64,000 nucleotides of DNA from contig NZ_JACZCR010000021.1 of the NCBI RefSeq assembly GCF_014904735.1, positions 1 through 64,000 on the forward strand, written 5' to 3'. A model generated the notes under the pieces. That model saw nothing but the letters and a program-made list of their open reading frames with translations, was not told where the DNA came from and made no database searches. Positions 34,036 through 43,173 of the stretch are shown here, in pieces (the first letter of the stretch is position 1; every line of letters begins with the position of its first letter). Origin of the DNA: Microbulbifer hainanensis. Lineage in GTDB: Bacteria; Pseudomonadota; Gammaproteobacteria; Pseudomonadales; Cellvibrionaceae. A program made the position numbers and the translations under genes.

Positions 34036-36212
34036 TTTTGCACCCCGCTGTTGTCGGGATTGTCGTCCGCCGCATCGCGCTGTGCTGTCAGCCAGTCGAC
34101 AAAGCGACCGCCCGCTGCGCGCTCACTCGGCAGGGAGGGTTGCGCCGCCGGCGCCGGGGTCAGCTGGTAGAGCAGTGCGGTCAATTCGCGCCGGCAGTCG
34201 GCGCAGTCGGGCCGTTGTTTTACCAGGCGCAACGCCTTCGACAGTTGCACCTGCAACTGCGATTGCTCCCGGACCAGGGATAGTCCGCGCAGGGCCATGG
34301 CGTCCTCGGCGCTCGGATTTGCGCCGCCGCGCAGACGCGCGAGCAGTTCCAGCAGGACGCCCCGCTCGCCCGGCGCGCGGGCGGCGCTGACACGCGGCGG
34401 GGTCAGCGCATCGTGTTCGCCGCTGAGGCGCCGGCGCTCGTCCAGCGGCGGCGGTTCAAAGCCGACCCGCTGCAGGTAAATGCGCGTGGCCTGCTGTACC
34501 TGCTTGATGTAGCGCAGAGCCGTGTGCTGACTGGGCAGCGAAGCGCGCGGCTCCACGATCGATAAATCCCGATGCGCGCTCCACATAGCGTTCAACGCGC
34601 TGCGCAACAGCTCCTTGGTCTGCGGATCGAACAGCGTCGCGTTCTCGGCGCTGTCGTGCTGGTGACCGGCTGCCGCGACCACGCCGGTGGCGTCGCCGAA
34701 CTCGTGCTGCTGGTGATCCGCCGGACCGTCATGGTGATCACCGCCGGTCGCCCCGTGATCTTCATCGGTATCGTGGTGTTCCATGGCCGAGTCTTCCTCG
34801 CCGAGGAAGCGTCCATAGCGCATGCGCAGAAGGTTCTGCTCGTAGGCGAGGGATTGCGAGCGCTTGCGGAATTCCGAATCGCTGATCTGTTCGCGCTCCG
34901 CCAGCAGTGCTTCGGTGTCGATGATCAGCTGGCGCTGGCTGCGGAAGTATTCCGGCAACACCTTGACGGCTATCCCTTCGGCGTCACTGAGGCCAAAAAT
35001 CTCTTCCTGTGGCCAGCGCACGATAAAGTGCTGGCTCTTGCTGACATTGGCCTGCGGGGCCTGGTTATCGCGGGCCTGCAGGAACCAGTAGAGCTCGTCG
35101 CCGGCCTCGATGCGGTAGCGGTGCACCGGAATCGCGAACTGGTAGTGGCGCAGGCGCTCGCTACCGCGCTTTTCTGGCGTCAGGGCAATACGGTCGTTGC
35201 GGAATTGCACGTTCTCGCCGCTGCCGCTGGCAACGGTAATCAGCAGGTCAGTGCCGGCCACGGCAAAGTCGTCACTGACATCGACGCTGACCTGCAGCAA
35301 TGCAGCCTGGTGGTCCCGATCCACATTGACCACCGTGACGTTGTCGCGCGGCGCCCGGAAGGCGAATTCCGGTGCACGGTCCGCGGCGATGTCGATATTG
35401 TGCATTTCCGGCAGCAATACATCGTCGCTGCCGCGTCTGGCCGACAACTGGTAAAAGTCCGTCGCGTTGACCCTGCGCGTCAGCGACCAGCGCCGGCTCG
35501 GCAGAGCTTCGTCGGTGCGGAAGCCGAATTCGCTTTCCGCGGCGAGCATCGTGAGCCCGTCCACCGGCGCGTTCAGGTCGACCTGCCAGGTGATGCTGGA
35601 TCCCTCCGGCGCACTGACCTGCAGCGCCTGGGTGCGCGGCGGCAGGCCGGTATATGCGGGCGGCGCTATCTGCGTGACCGCAGCCGCAACGGCGAGCGCT
35701 GCTGCCGGGTTGCCGCTAACAGCGGTGGGCGCAGCAGTGGCGGACTTGTCCGGCAGTTGCGGCCACAGCGTAAACAGCAGCAGACCGAGACAGGCCCCGG
35801 CGGCGTTCACCAGCGGGCTGCGATGCCAGCGCGGGCGAAAAGATCGCAGAGCGCCGCTGTCGAGCAGCGCCCCGAGTGCCGCAACCGTGCGCTGGCGCTG
35901 CAGCCGTTCAATGGGCTTGAGGGATTCGGGTGCGCTCAGTAGCAGCTGACTGCTGTCCTGCAACTGCGGATAACGCCCGTCCAGCAAGCGGCACAGGGTT
36001 TGCGCGCGGGGGCGCCAGTGCCCGTCCAGCACCAGCGCGGTTACCACAATGACGCCGAACGCCGGTGCCAGCCAGGTCGGCAGCGGCCCCAGCGCGGTGA
36101 AGGCGACAAAGGCCGCAACGGCAGCCAGCGCCAGCCCGCCGTGGTGCAGCAGGCCGCCGATAATCCATTGGCGCCGGGCGCGGCGCAGGTTTTGTGAAAT
36201 CGAATTCGTCAC
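34032..36212 (-). CDS. DUF4175-like membrane protein with His-rich insert
   Basis: 726 residues from GTG 36212, chosen because it overlaps the stop of the upstream gene (GTGA) as other junctions here do. Two membrane spans near the N-terminus (LALAAVAAFVAFTALG, APAFGVIVVTALVL) and one at about 140-160, then an exoplasmic beta-rich region (about 180-430) and helical regions. Around residues 475-530 sits a His/Asp-rich stretch including HHDTDEDHGATGGDHHDG and HQHDS, a possible metal-binding loop. The domain order fits DUF4175-type proteins of MoxR/BatA clusters. Function unknown. Confidence 0.72.
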   Translation of the reverse strand: MTNSISQNLRRARRQWIIGGLLHHGGLALAAVAAFVAFTALGPLPTWLAPAFGVIVVTALVLDGHWRPRAQTLCRLLDGRYPQLQDSSQLLLSAPESLKPIERLQRQRTVAALGALLDSGALRSFRPRWHRSPLVNAAGACLGLLLFTLWPQLPDKSATAAPTAVSGNPAAALAVAAAVTQIAPPAYTGLPPRTQALQVSAPEGSSITWQVDLNAPVDGLTMLAAESEFGFRTDEALPSRRWSLTRRVNATDFYQLSARRGSDDVLLPEMHNIDIAADRAPEFAFRAPRDNVTVVNVDRDHQAALLQVSVDVSDDFAVAGTDLLITVASGSGENVQFRNDRIALTPEKRGSERLRHYQFAIPVHRYRIEAGDELYWFLQARDNQAPQANVSKSQHFIVRWPQEEIFGLSDAEGIAVKVLPEYFRSQRQLIIDTEALLAEREQISDSEFRKRSQSLAYEQNLLRMRYGRFLGEEDSAMEHHDTDEDHGATGGDHHDGPADHQQHEFGDATGVVAAAGHQHDSAENATLFDPQTKELLRSALNAMWSAHRDLSIVEPRASLPSQHTALRYIKQVQQATRIYLQRVGFEPPPLDERRRLSGEHDALTPPRVSAARAPGERGVLLELLARLRGGANPSAEDAMALRGLSLVREQSQLQVQLSKALRLVKQRPDCADCRRELTALLYQLTPAPAAQPSLPSERAAGGRFVDWLTAQRDAADDNPDNSGVQK

Positions 36213-37393
36213 GCGCGCTGCTCCCCCGCGGCTGGCGCCACCGCCCGGCGGCCGAGCGCGATGCCGCGCTCCAGTGCCAGCAACAATGCGAACACCCACA
36301 GCAATATGCGATCGGGCGAAAACCAGCGGGCATACTGCACGGCGCTATCGGGCACCGGTAAACCCGGCACCGCGTCGATCGACCATTCGGCGCGGTTGCG
36401 CGCCTGCAGTGCCCAGTCCTGTGCGGCCCACTGTTGCCACAGCTGCTGGGGCAGGTCGGCGCGGCGGAAAAATGCCGCGCTATGCCAGTCGCGCTTGTAG
36501 CGCAGCCAGCTGCCGCGGCCGATCGCCGCGGCCTCCAGCGGCTCGTTGCCGGCGATGTCGGCGAACGGCAGCTGGCCGTGGGGGTGGACGCGCCGGTCGC
36601 TGATCAGCAGGCCGCCATCGGCGACAAATGCCTGCAGCGCGGCGGGCAGGCGCCCCGGTGTGTCGTAGATCAGCCAGTCCAGCTGCTGAGCGTCGACGCT
36701 ATTCGCGTTGGATAATTTTTTCAGTTCGATATCTGGCAGCGACGCCTCCGCGAGGGAGCGGATAGCCACAGCCAGCCAGGGCGGGCCGTCACCGAGCTGT
36801 GCCAGGGTAGGTGATGCCGGCGGCGGGGCGCCGCTTTCCAGCGCGTGCCAGCGCCAGTGAGGACTCACTCGCAGCGCGCTGTGACCACTCGGGTTGCGCG
36901 CATACGCCAGCAGGATGTCGGCGTCGCGGAAGCGGGCCCGATCCGCCAGTGCGGACAGGGTGCGCCAGAGATCCGGCGCCGCGGGGCGCGGTGTATCGAT
37001 CGGCACCGGTTCGGACAGCAGCCAGAAAACCCGGGTAAATGCATTGTGCTCGCCGAGAAAGTGGTCGAGGGCCGCCTGCTCGATGCGCGGATCCACCAGC
37101 AGGGTGGCGCTCGTCGCCGGCGCCTCCTGCTGCAACAACGGTCGCGCCAGCATCACCGCCAGCAGTGTCAGCAGCAACAGGCGCAGCAACAGCAGCAGGC
37201 GGTCGCGCAGCCGTACGCGTTTCCAGTCCTGCGCCGGTTGTTGTTGTAGCCAGTACACCGCCGCGAAGGTGATTTCCCGCGGGTTGCTGCGCCGCAACAG
37301 GTGGATGACCAGCGGAATCGCCAGGGCGGCCAGTGCCCACAGCCATTGCGGCGACTGCCAGAGCGAACTGGAAAGCTGTGTGAACCACTGCAT
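36209..37393 (-). CDS. BatA-type membrane protein (N-terminal double-span domain)
   Basis: 394 residues. N-terminus WLWALAALAIPLVIHLLRR, then REITFAAVYWLQQQP and a second span LLLLLRLLLLTLLAVMLARPLL: the classic BatA N-terminal domain. The rest is a soluble exoplasmic domain (ATLLVDPRIEQAALDHFL, DAQQLDWLIYDTPGRLPAAL) and a last membrane span (ILLWVFALLLALERGIALG). No vWA MIDAS motif seen, unlike true BatA. Works with the DUF58 and MoxR proteins encoded upstream in the same operon, in a membrane complex of unknown substrate. Confidence 0.8.
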   Translation of the reverse strand: MQWFTQLSSSLWQSPQWLWALAALAIPLVIHLLRRSNPREITFAAVYWLQQQPAQDWKRVRLRDRLLLLLRLLLLTLLAVMLARPLLQQEAPATSATLLVDPRIEQAALDHFLGEHNAFTRVFWLLSEPVPIDTPRPAAPDLWRTLSALADRARFRDADILLAYARNPSGHSALRVSPHWRWHALESGAPPPASPTLAQLGDGPPWLAVAIRSLAEASLPDIELKKLSNANSVDAQQLDWLIYDTPGRLPAALQAFVADGGLLISDRRVHPHGQLPFADIAGNEPLEAAAIGRGSWLRYKRDWHSAAFFRRADLPQQLWQQWAAQDWALQARNRAEWSIDAVPGLPVPDSAVQYARWFSPDRILLWVFALLLALERGIALGRRAVAPAAGEQRA

Positions 37394-37394
37394 C

Positions 37395-38279
37395 TCAGCC
37401 GATCCTCCCGTGGGCGTCGATAAAGCGGCGCAGGGACAGTTCGATCGGTTCCTCTACCGCAACGCTGGTCAGCGGCGACTGTTGCGCGGCAAAGCGGCTG
37501 GCGAGCGTGCGCTGCGCGGCGGCGAAAGCGCGCAGGTAATCCGCGCGCTGCGGTCCGGCGGCGAGTTCGGTGAATCCGGGCCTTTCCGGATCGTGGATTT
37601 TCAGTTCGCCGTCAAAGGGAAAAGTACGTTCGGCGTCCACCAGTAACTGCAGCGGCAGGCACGGGCGCCCGGCGGCGTGCAGCCGCGCAGCAAAGCCGGT
37701 GATGTCCGCGGACTCACCCTCGAAAAAATCACTCACCAGCACCACCTGGCAGGGTTGCTCGAACAGAGACCAGAGCGGGGCTATCTGTGCCCGGTCGGGC
37801 CAGTGGCCGGCGGCCTCCAGTCGCGCCAGTTCCAGTGCCACGCGGCGGTGGTGGTCTTCTCCCTGGCCCTCTGGCACCCGGCGCGGGCCGCGGTCGTTCA
37901 GCGCGATCAGGGAAAAGCGATCGCCCTGGCTGTGCAGCAGCCAGCAAAGGGTGGCTATCCAGCAGCGGGCATACTGCAGTTTACTCAGCTGCGGCACGGT
38001 GAAACTCGGCTGGGCCATGGATGCGCTGGTGTCGAGTAGGATGCACACGTGCATCTGGCTCTCCTGTTCCGCCTCGCGCACGAAATAGCGGTCAGAGCGT
38101 GCAAACAGTTTCCAGTCGATATGGCGAATCGGGTCGCCGGCCTGGTAACTGCGGTACTGCTGGAATTCGAGTCCGGCGCCGCGGCGCTGGCTGTGCTGCG
38201 CACCGAGCAGCATGCCCTCGGCAATATGCCGGGACAGCCATACCAGGTCGCGTGTACTCGCGAGCGTCAGCGCATCCAT
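37395..38279 (-). CDS. DUF58 protein with vWA-like fold
   Basis: 294 residues, ATG 38279 with GGAG close upstream. DUF58 core: GAGLEFQQYRSYQAGDPIRHIDW (typical RxYxxGDxxRxIDW), then VCILLDTSASM as the vWA metal site (DxSxS written DTSAS), and CQVVLVSDFFEGE later. Partner of MoxR AAA+ ATPases; probably a chaperone-assembled adaptor. The MoxR gene is directly upstream, 13 bases away. Cytoplasmic; no signal peptide. Confidence 0.88.
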   Translation of the reverse strand: MDALTLASTRDLVWLSRHIAEGMLLGAQHSQRRGAGLEFQQYRSYQAGDPIRHIDWKLFARSDRYFVREAEQESQMHVCILLDTSASMAQPSFTVPQLSKLQYARCWIATLCWLLHSQGDRFSLIALNDRGPRRVPEGQGEDHHRRVALELARLEAAGHWPDRAQIAPLWSLFEQPCQVVLVSDFFEGESADITGFAARLHAAGRPCLPLQLLVDAERTFPFDGELKIHDPERPGFTELAAGPQRADYLRAFAAAQRTLASRFAAQQSPLTSVAVEEPIELSLRRFIDAHGRIG

Positions 38280-38292
38280 CAGCTCCACGGTG

Positions 38293-39300
38293 TCAGTCCC
38301 GGCCGGGCTCCGCCACACTGGCGATCAGTGTCTCCAGTACGTGCTCGATGGAGACGCCGTCGGCCTGTGCCTGGAAACTGAGCAGAATCCGGTGGCGCAG
38401 TACCGGCAGCAGCAGTGCGCGGATATCGGCGCGGGTCACTGCCAGGCGCTGGTGCAGGAACGCGCGGGCCTTGGCGGCGAGGATCAACGCCTGGCCGGCG
38501 CGGGGGCCCGCGCCCCACTTGATCCACTGCTGCAACTCGCCGCTGCCATCGCCGCCGCGGGTGGCGCGCACCAGCTGCGCGACATAGTGGTAAAGGTCGT
38601 CGCTGACGGAAATCTCGCGCACCAGCTGCTGCATTTCCAGTAGCTGCGCCGCGTCCATGCAGGCCGCGGCGGCGGCACCGGCGGCGCCGGTGGTCGCGCG
38701 CAGGATGGCGACCTCGTCCGCCTCGTCCGGATAATCGATATGGATATTCAGCAGGAAGCGGTCCAGCTGCGCTTCCGGCAGCGGATAGGTGCCGGCCTGC
38801 TCGATCGGATTCTGTGTCGCCAGCACGAAATAGGGGGTCGGCAGTGCCATGGTTTCACCCGCCACGGTCACCGCATATTCCTGCATGGATTCCAGCAGCG
38901 CCGCCTGGGTTTTCGGCGGGGTGCGGTTGATTTCATCCGCCAGTAGGATATTGGTGAAAATCGGCCCGCGCTGGAATTTGAAGAAGCGTTTGCCGGTGGA
39001 GTGATCCTCTTCGAGAATCTCGCTGCCGAGAATATCGCCGGGCATCAGGTCCGGGGTGAACTGCACGCGCTTGAAGGCCAGGTCCGTCGCATCGGCGAGG
39101 GTTTTTACCAGCAGGGTCTTGCCGAGGCCGGGCACGCCCTCCAGCAGCACATGGCCGCGGGCGAGCAGGCAGATCAGCATCTGCTCGACCACCTCGTGCT
39201 GGCCGACGATGACCTTGCCGATCTCCCGCTTCAGTGTTGCCAGCCCGCTCAGGCGCTGTTCGATGGTTTCTTCAATGGTGCTGTCAGTGGTGTTGGACAT
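38293..39300 (-). CDS. MoxR-type AAA+ ATPase
   Basis: 335 residues. Walker A GVPGLGKT (55-62), Walker B ILLADEINR, sensor-1 FVLATQNPIEQAGTYPL and a later LDRFLL arginine-finger region. MoxR ATPases act as chaperones for complexes containing vWA/DUF58 proteins. The family match is strong. Start ATG 39300 follows the DUF4159 gene by 6 bases. Confidence 0.93.
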   Translation of the reverse strand: MSNTTDSTIEETIEQRLSGLATLKREIGKVIVGQHEVVEQMLICLLARGHVLLEGVPGLGKTLLVKTLADATDLAFKRVQFTPDLMPGDILGSEILEEDHSTGKRFFKFQRGPIFTNILLADEINRTPPKTQAALLESMQEYAVTVAGETMALPTPYFVLATQNPIEQAGTYPLPEAQLDRFLLNIHIDYPDEADEVAILRATTGAAGAAAAACMDAAQLLEMQQLVREISVSDDLYHYVAQLVRATRGGDGSGELQQWIKWGAGPRAGQALILAAKARAFLHQRLAVTRADIRALLLPVLRHRILLSFQAQADGVSIEHVLETLIASVAEPGRD

Positions 39301-39306
39301 GGCGAT

Positions 39307-40032
39307 TCAGCTTGTCAGTGCGTAGATAACGATGTTTACGGCAAATTTCGTGTTGTCGGTGGCCAGCCAGCGCTTGTTGCGGTAGTCGTAATCCCACTCG
39401 CAACCGAAGTCCTTGTTGCTGTAGAGCAGCGCGATGCGACCGTCGACGACGATGGCTTTCAGGTAGTCGTGCACCAGGTCGTCGCCCCAGCCGTTCAGTT
39501 CGAAACTGGTCACCGGCAGATCGTCGAACTGGAAAAAACAGCGGTACAGGTCGTGGTTGTCCGGCAGCTTCTGCAGGCACTGCTCGCCGAACAGTTTCAC
39601 CATCTGCGCCTCAAACGATTTGGCGAACAGGCCGTCGATATCGTGGTTGCAGTCGTCCACGAACACAAAGCCGCCGCGATTGATGTAGTCGCGGAAATTG
39701 CGCGCCTCCGCCTCGGTGAATTCCACCAGCTTGTGGCCGGCCAGGTAGCAGAAGGGGGCCAGCAGCATTTCCGCATCCGCCAGCGGCACAATGTGCTCCT
39801 CGGGATCCACCTTGAGGTTGGTGTATTCCACCAGGGAATTGAGCAGGTTGGACGGCATGCGCTGGTCGACATCCCAGTCGCCGGATTCGTACATCAGGCG
39901 GGTGAAATAGAAGTCGAAGTGTTCCCTCTCTCGTCCCCGCTCCCGCTCTTTCGCGCGCAGGCCACCCGGCAGTGCGATACCGCAACCGGCCAGCAACAGG
40001 CTCTGCAGAAATTGTTTGCGGGTGAGGGACAC
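39307..40032 (-). CDS. DUF4159 exported protein
   Basis: 241 residues. N-terminus MSLTRKQFLQSLLLAGCGIA has a signal-like stretch with an RK pair that resembles a Tat motif (TRKQFLQ). The mature domain matches DUF4159: FDFYFTRLMYESGDWDVDQR, LLAPFCYLAGHKLVEFTEAEARNFRDYINRGGFVFVDDC, and LYSNKDFGCEWDYDYRN at the end. DUF4159 has a Rossmann-like fold and often travels with MoxR/BatA genes. First gene after a 97-base interval with a perfect hairpin. Function unknown. Confidence 0.83.
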   Translation of the reverse strand: MSLTRKQFLQSLLLAGCGIALPGGLRAKERERGREREHFDFYFTRLMYESGDWDVDQRMPSNLLNSLVEYTNLKVDPEEHIVPLADAEMLLAPFCYLAGHKLVEFTEAEARNFRDYINRGGFVFVDDCNHDIDGLFAKSFEAQMVKLFGEQCLQKLPDNHDLYRCFFQFDDLPVTSFELNGWGDDLVHDYLKAIVVDGRIALLYSNKDFGCEWDYDYRNKRWLATDNTKFAVNIVIYALTS

Positions 40033-40079
40033 GATTACAGCTCTGGAACTACGTGGGTGGATAATTCAGTAAATGCAAT

Positions 40080-40107
40080 CGCCATGCCGGCCGGGGCCGG
40101 CATGGCG
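40080..40107. other. Perfect 13-bp inverted repeat between tldD and DUF4159 genes
   Basis: CGCCATGCCGGCC and its exact complement with only 2 bases between. No U tract on either side, so probably a transcript-shaping or attenuating hairpin that divides the operon. Confidence 0.5.
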
Positions 40108-40129
40108 AAAGAGTCATCGGCATCAATAA

Positions 40130-41761
40130 TCAACCAAGCTTGCGCTTCGTATTGATCACATTCACACCGTTGAAACGCGACGTCGAACTGCCGTGGGACA
40201 CGGCGCTGACCTGGCTCGGCTGGCCCTTGCCGTCGAAGAAGGAGCCGCCCAGGCGGTAATCCCGCTTGTCGCAGATCTGCGCACAGGAATTCCAGAATTC
40301 CTGGGTGTTCGACTGGTAGGCAACGTCTTCCAGCATGCCGGTGATCTTGCCGTCCTCGATTTCGTAGAACAGCTGCCCGCCGAACTGGAAGTTGTAGCGC
40401 TGCTGGTCGATGGAGAAGGAACCGTCGCCGACAATGTAGATCCCTTTTTCCACATCCTTGATCATGTCGTCGACACTCAGCTCTTCCTTGCCGGGCAGCA
40501 GAGACACGTTGGCCATGCGCTGGAATTGCACGCTGGACCAGCTGTCCGCGTAACAGCAACCGTGGGATTCCTTCTGGCCGAGCATGCTGACCTGGTCGCG
40601 GATGGCCTGGTAGTTCATCAGTACGCCGTCTTCGATCAGATCCCAGCTCTTGGTTTTCACGCCCTCGTCGTCGTAACCGACTGCACCGAGGGAACCGGGC
40701 TGAATCTTGTCGGCAAAGATGTTGACCTTGTCGCTGCCGTACTGGAATTTGCCGCTGCGCCACTTGTCGATGGTCGCAAAGGAGGTGCCGGCATAGTTGG
40801 CTTCGTAACCGAGCACGCGGTCGAGTTCCAGCGGGTGGCCGACGGATTCGTGGATGGTGAGCCACAGGTGGCTGGGGTCCAGCACCAGATCGTATTTGCC
40901 GGGCTTGACCGATTTTGCCTTGAGCTTTTCCTGTGCCTGCTGTGCGGCCAGACGGGCGTCTTCGACCATGTCGTAGGAGTCGCGATACAGCACTGTCTGC
41001 GACTGGATCTTGTCTTCCGCGCGGCCGTCGAGATATTCGAAACCGCGTCCGACCGGTTGGCTCAGACCCCGGCGGGTGCGGAAGCCACCGTCTTTCTTAT
41101 CTACCGCAGTAACATTGAACGGTGACCACAGACGGTGCACATCCTGGTCGATATAGGAACCGTCGGTGGAGGCGAAATATTTCTGTTCGTTAACCAGATA
41201 CAGCATGGAATTGACGAAGCTGGCACCGGCATCGAGCGCCGACTTGTTCACTTCCATCAGCAGGTCGACCTTTTCCGCCAATGGAACCGTCATCGCATTT
41301 TTCTGGATCGGTGTTTTCCAGCTGACTTCACCGAAACCTTTCTGCTCCGCCAGCCGTACCGGTTCTTTCTGATGCTTTGAGTTGGCCTTGGCGGTGGCGA
41401 CTGCCTGTGCTGTCGCGCGGGCAATGCCGTCGACGGTCATGTCGTTGGTAGCACCGAAACCCCAGGTACCGTTGGCGATGACCCGCACACCCATACCAAT
41501 GGATTCAGTATTGACGACGTTCTGCACTTTCAGTTCGCGGGTGATCACATACTGGTTCAGGTAGCGGCCGATGCGCACGTCGGCGTAACTCGCTCCCAGT
41601 TTGGTGGCGGTATTCAGCGCCGCGTCTGCCAGTTCTTTTTTGACGGCCAGGTCGATGCCGCTTTGCGTGAGTTTGCTTTCCGCCACGACAATGCCGGAGA
41701 GCGGCAGCATGGAAATGCCCAGGCCGGCGCCGCTCAGCTGGAGAAATTTTCTTCTGTCCAT
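40130..41761 (-). CDS. TldD-family metalloprotease with Tat signal peptide (copy 1)
   Basis: 543 residues. N-terminus MDRRKFLQLSGAGLGI is a textbook twin-arginine signal (RRKFLQ). The TldD core follows with HExxxH zinc site at 304-309 (HESVGH), ESLG-like NTESIGMGVRV, and conserved ends EFWNSC and DYRLGGSFFDGKGQPSQVSAVSHG. TldD-TldE normally cleaves unfolded peptides in the cytoplasm (E. coli, known). Here the folded protease seems to be exported. The copy at 43174-44805 has the same length and places every motif at the same position. TldE is encoded between the two. Confidence 0.9.
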   Translation of the reverse strand: MDRRKFLQLSGAGLGISMLPLSGIVVAESKLTQSGIDLAVKKELADAALNTATKLGASYADVRIGRYLNQYVITRELKVQNVVNTESIGMGVRVIANGTWGFGATNDMTVDGIARATAQAVATAKANSKHQKEPVRLAEQKGFGEVSWKTPIQKNAMTVPLAEKVDLLMEVNKSALDAGASFVNSMLYLVNEQKYFASTDGSYIDQDVHRLWSPFNVTAVDKKDGGFRTRRGLSQPVGRGFEYLDGRAEDKIQSQTVLYRDSYDMVEDARLAAQQAQEKLKAKSVKPGKYDLVLDPSHLWLTIHESVGHPLELDRVLGYEANYAGTSFATIDKWRSGKFQYGSDKVNIFADKIQPGSLGAVGYDDEGVKTKSWDLIEDGVLMNYQAIRDQVSMLGQKESHGCCYADSWSSVQFQRMANVSLLPGKEELSVDDMIKDVEKGIYIVGDGSFSIDQQRYNFQFGGQLFYEIEDGKITGMLEDVAYQSNTQEFWNSCAQICDKRDYRLGGSFFDGKGQPSQVSAVSHGSSTSRFNGVNVINTKRKLG

Positions 41762-41789
41762 ATCGAGTTCCTCGAGTTCGCTGTGGCCG

Positions 41790-43121
41790 TTATACGGCGT
41801 CGGAAAGGCTGCTGAAGGTGAAGTCGCGCACTTTCAGTGCGGGGATCATCGCGGAATAACCCCACATGCCCACGCGTTCCGGCCGGCCGAGTTCCTCGAT
41901 GTTGTTCAGCATGATCACCGGACTCTCGTTGAAGCGGAAATTCTTGATCGGGTATTTGATCTTGCCGTTTTCGATATAGAAGGTGCCGTCGCGGGTCAGG
42001 CCGGTCAGCAGCAGGGACTGCGGATCCACCATGCGGATATACCAGGTGCGCGTCACCAGCACGCCGCGGCGGGTTTTCTTGATCAGGTCGGCGGTGGACT
42101 TGTCGCCGCCTACCATGATCAGGTTGTTGGGCTGGGGAATTGCCGGATCCTTGGACTGGGTGGCCCAGTAGCGGCTGCGCGGCAGGTTCTGCACCATGCC
42201 GTCCTTGATCCAGTCGACGCGACCCAGCGCCATATGGTCGTCATCGGCCCAGGGCTGTGCGGGCACATCCGCGTCCGCCGGATCGGAGTAGAGATGCACG
42301 CGCTTGTCGAACATCTGCTCGCCGATGCGGTTGCCGCCGCCTTTCTTGCTCATGAAGCTGCGGCCTTCATCGGCGCTGCGCGCATCGTAATTCCACATCA
42401 TAAAACCGATCAGGCCGGATGCCGCGCTCGGCTCGAGGATGACGGTGTACTTGCCCGGCTCCAGGGCGCGCGCCTCCTGTGACAGTACCGCCTTGTCGAT
42501 CGCGACACTCGAGGTCGCGCCGGTGTTCATCGCCGCAAAGTCGGTCACGTCGGACTGCGCCCAGCCGGAGCCCAGGCCGTTTTCGGTGCGCATGGTCACG
42601 GTGAAATTGGCGGAGGTGGAAACGTGGTAGCCGAACAGGCCCTTGGTGTTGGCCACGGCGGCAAAGGAACGCGCGTCCTCCAGGTAGCCGGCGGCGATCA
42701 CTTTTTTCTCTTTCGCGGCGATGATGGAATCCGCCGCGGCCTTGGCGCGTGCATCGGGGGTGATTTCGGCGGTGGACTTGGCGAAGCCATCTACCGGGAG
42801 GTATTTCTGTTCACCCAGCAGCGGCATCGCCTCCGGATTGTCCGGCGACAGCTTGGCCAGTTCTTCGGCGCGGCGCATGACTTTTTCCAGCGATGCGTCG
42901 GAGAATTCGTTGATGGTGGCGACCCCGGACTTCTTGCCGAAGCGCGCCTCTACCGCCAGTTCGATATCATTGACGATACCGCTGGTGGAGACGCTGTTGC
43001 GGGCGTAGCGGATATTGCCGGTTTCGGCACCGCTCAGCTGCGCGCTGGCCGCTTCGGCTTTGCTGTATTTCAGCACCTTGTCGAGAATCTGTTTCGCTTC
43101 ACTTCTGGATAAAATGGCCAT
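41790..43121 (-). CDS. TldE/PmbA-family protein
   Basis: 443 residues from ATG 43121 (GGGAG 8 bases upstream). PmbA/TldE partner of TldD, lacking the HExxxH site; it has the family pattern ARNSVSTSGIVNDIELAVEARFGK at the start, GYHVSTSANFTVTMRTENGLGSG and LLLTGLTRDGTFYIENGKIKYPIKNFRFNESP near the end. No signal peptide visible. It lies between two Tat-exported TldD paralogues. If TldD-TldE form a complex before export, TldE could leave as a passenger of the folded partner (inference). Probably inactive itself; the shared zinc site belongs to TldD. Confidence 0.88.
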   Translation of the reverse strand: MAILSRSEAKQILDKVLKYSKAEAASAQLSGAETGNIRYARNSVSTSGIVNDIELAVEARFGKKSGVATINEFSDASLEKVMRRAEELAKLSPDNPEAMPLLGEQKYLPVDGFAKSTAEITPDARAKAAADSIIAAKEKKVIAAGYLEDARSFAAVANTKGLFGYHVSTSANFTVTMRTENGLGSGWAQSDVTDFAAMNTGATSSVAIDKAVLSQEARALEPGKYTVILEPSAASGLIGFMMWNYDARSADEGRSFMSKKGGGNRIGEQMFDKRVHLYSDPADADVPAQPWADDDHMALGRVDWIKDGMVQNLPRSRYWATQSKDPAIPQPNNLIMVGGDKSTADLIKKTRRGVLVTRTWYIRMVDPQSLLLTGLTRDGTFYIENGKIKYPIKNFRFNESPVIMLNNIEELGRPERVGMWGYSAMIPALKVRDFTFSSLSDAV

Positions 43122-43173
43122 GTTTTCTGCTCCCAAAAATTATTGTTATGCGCTTGCGCACCGGCTTCCCTGA

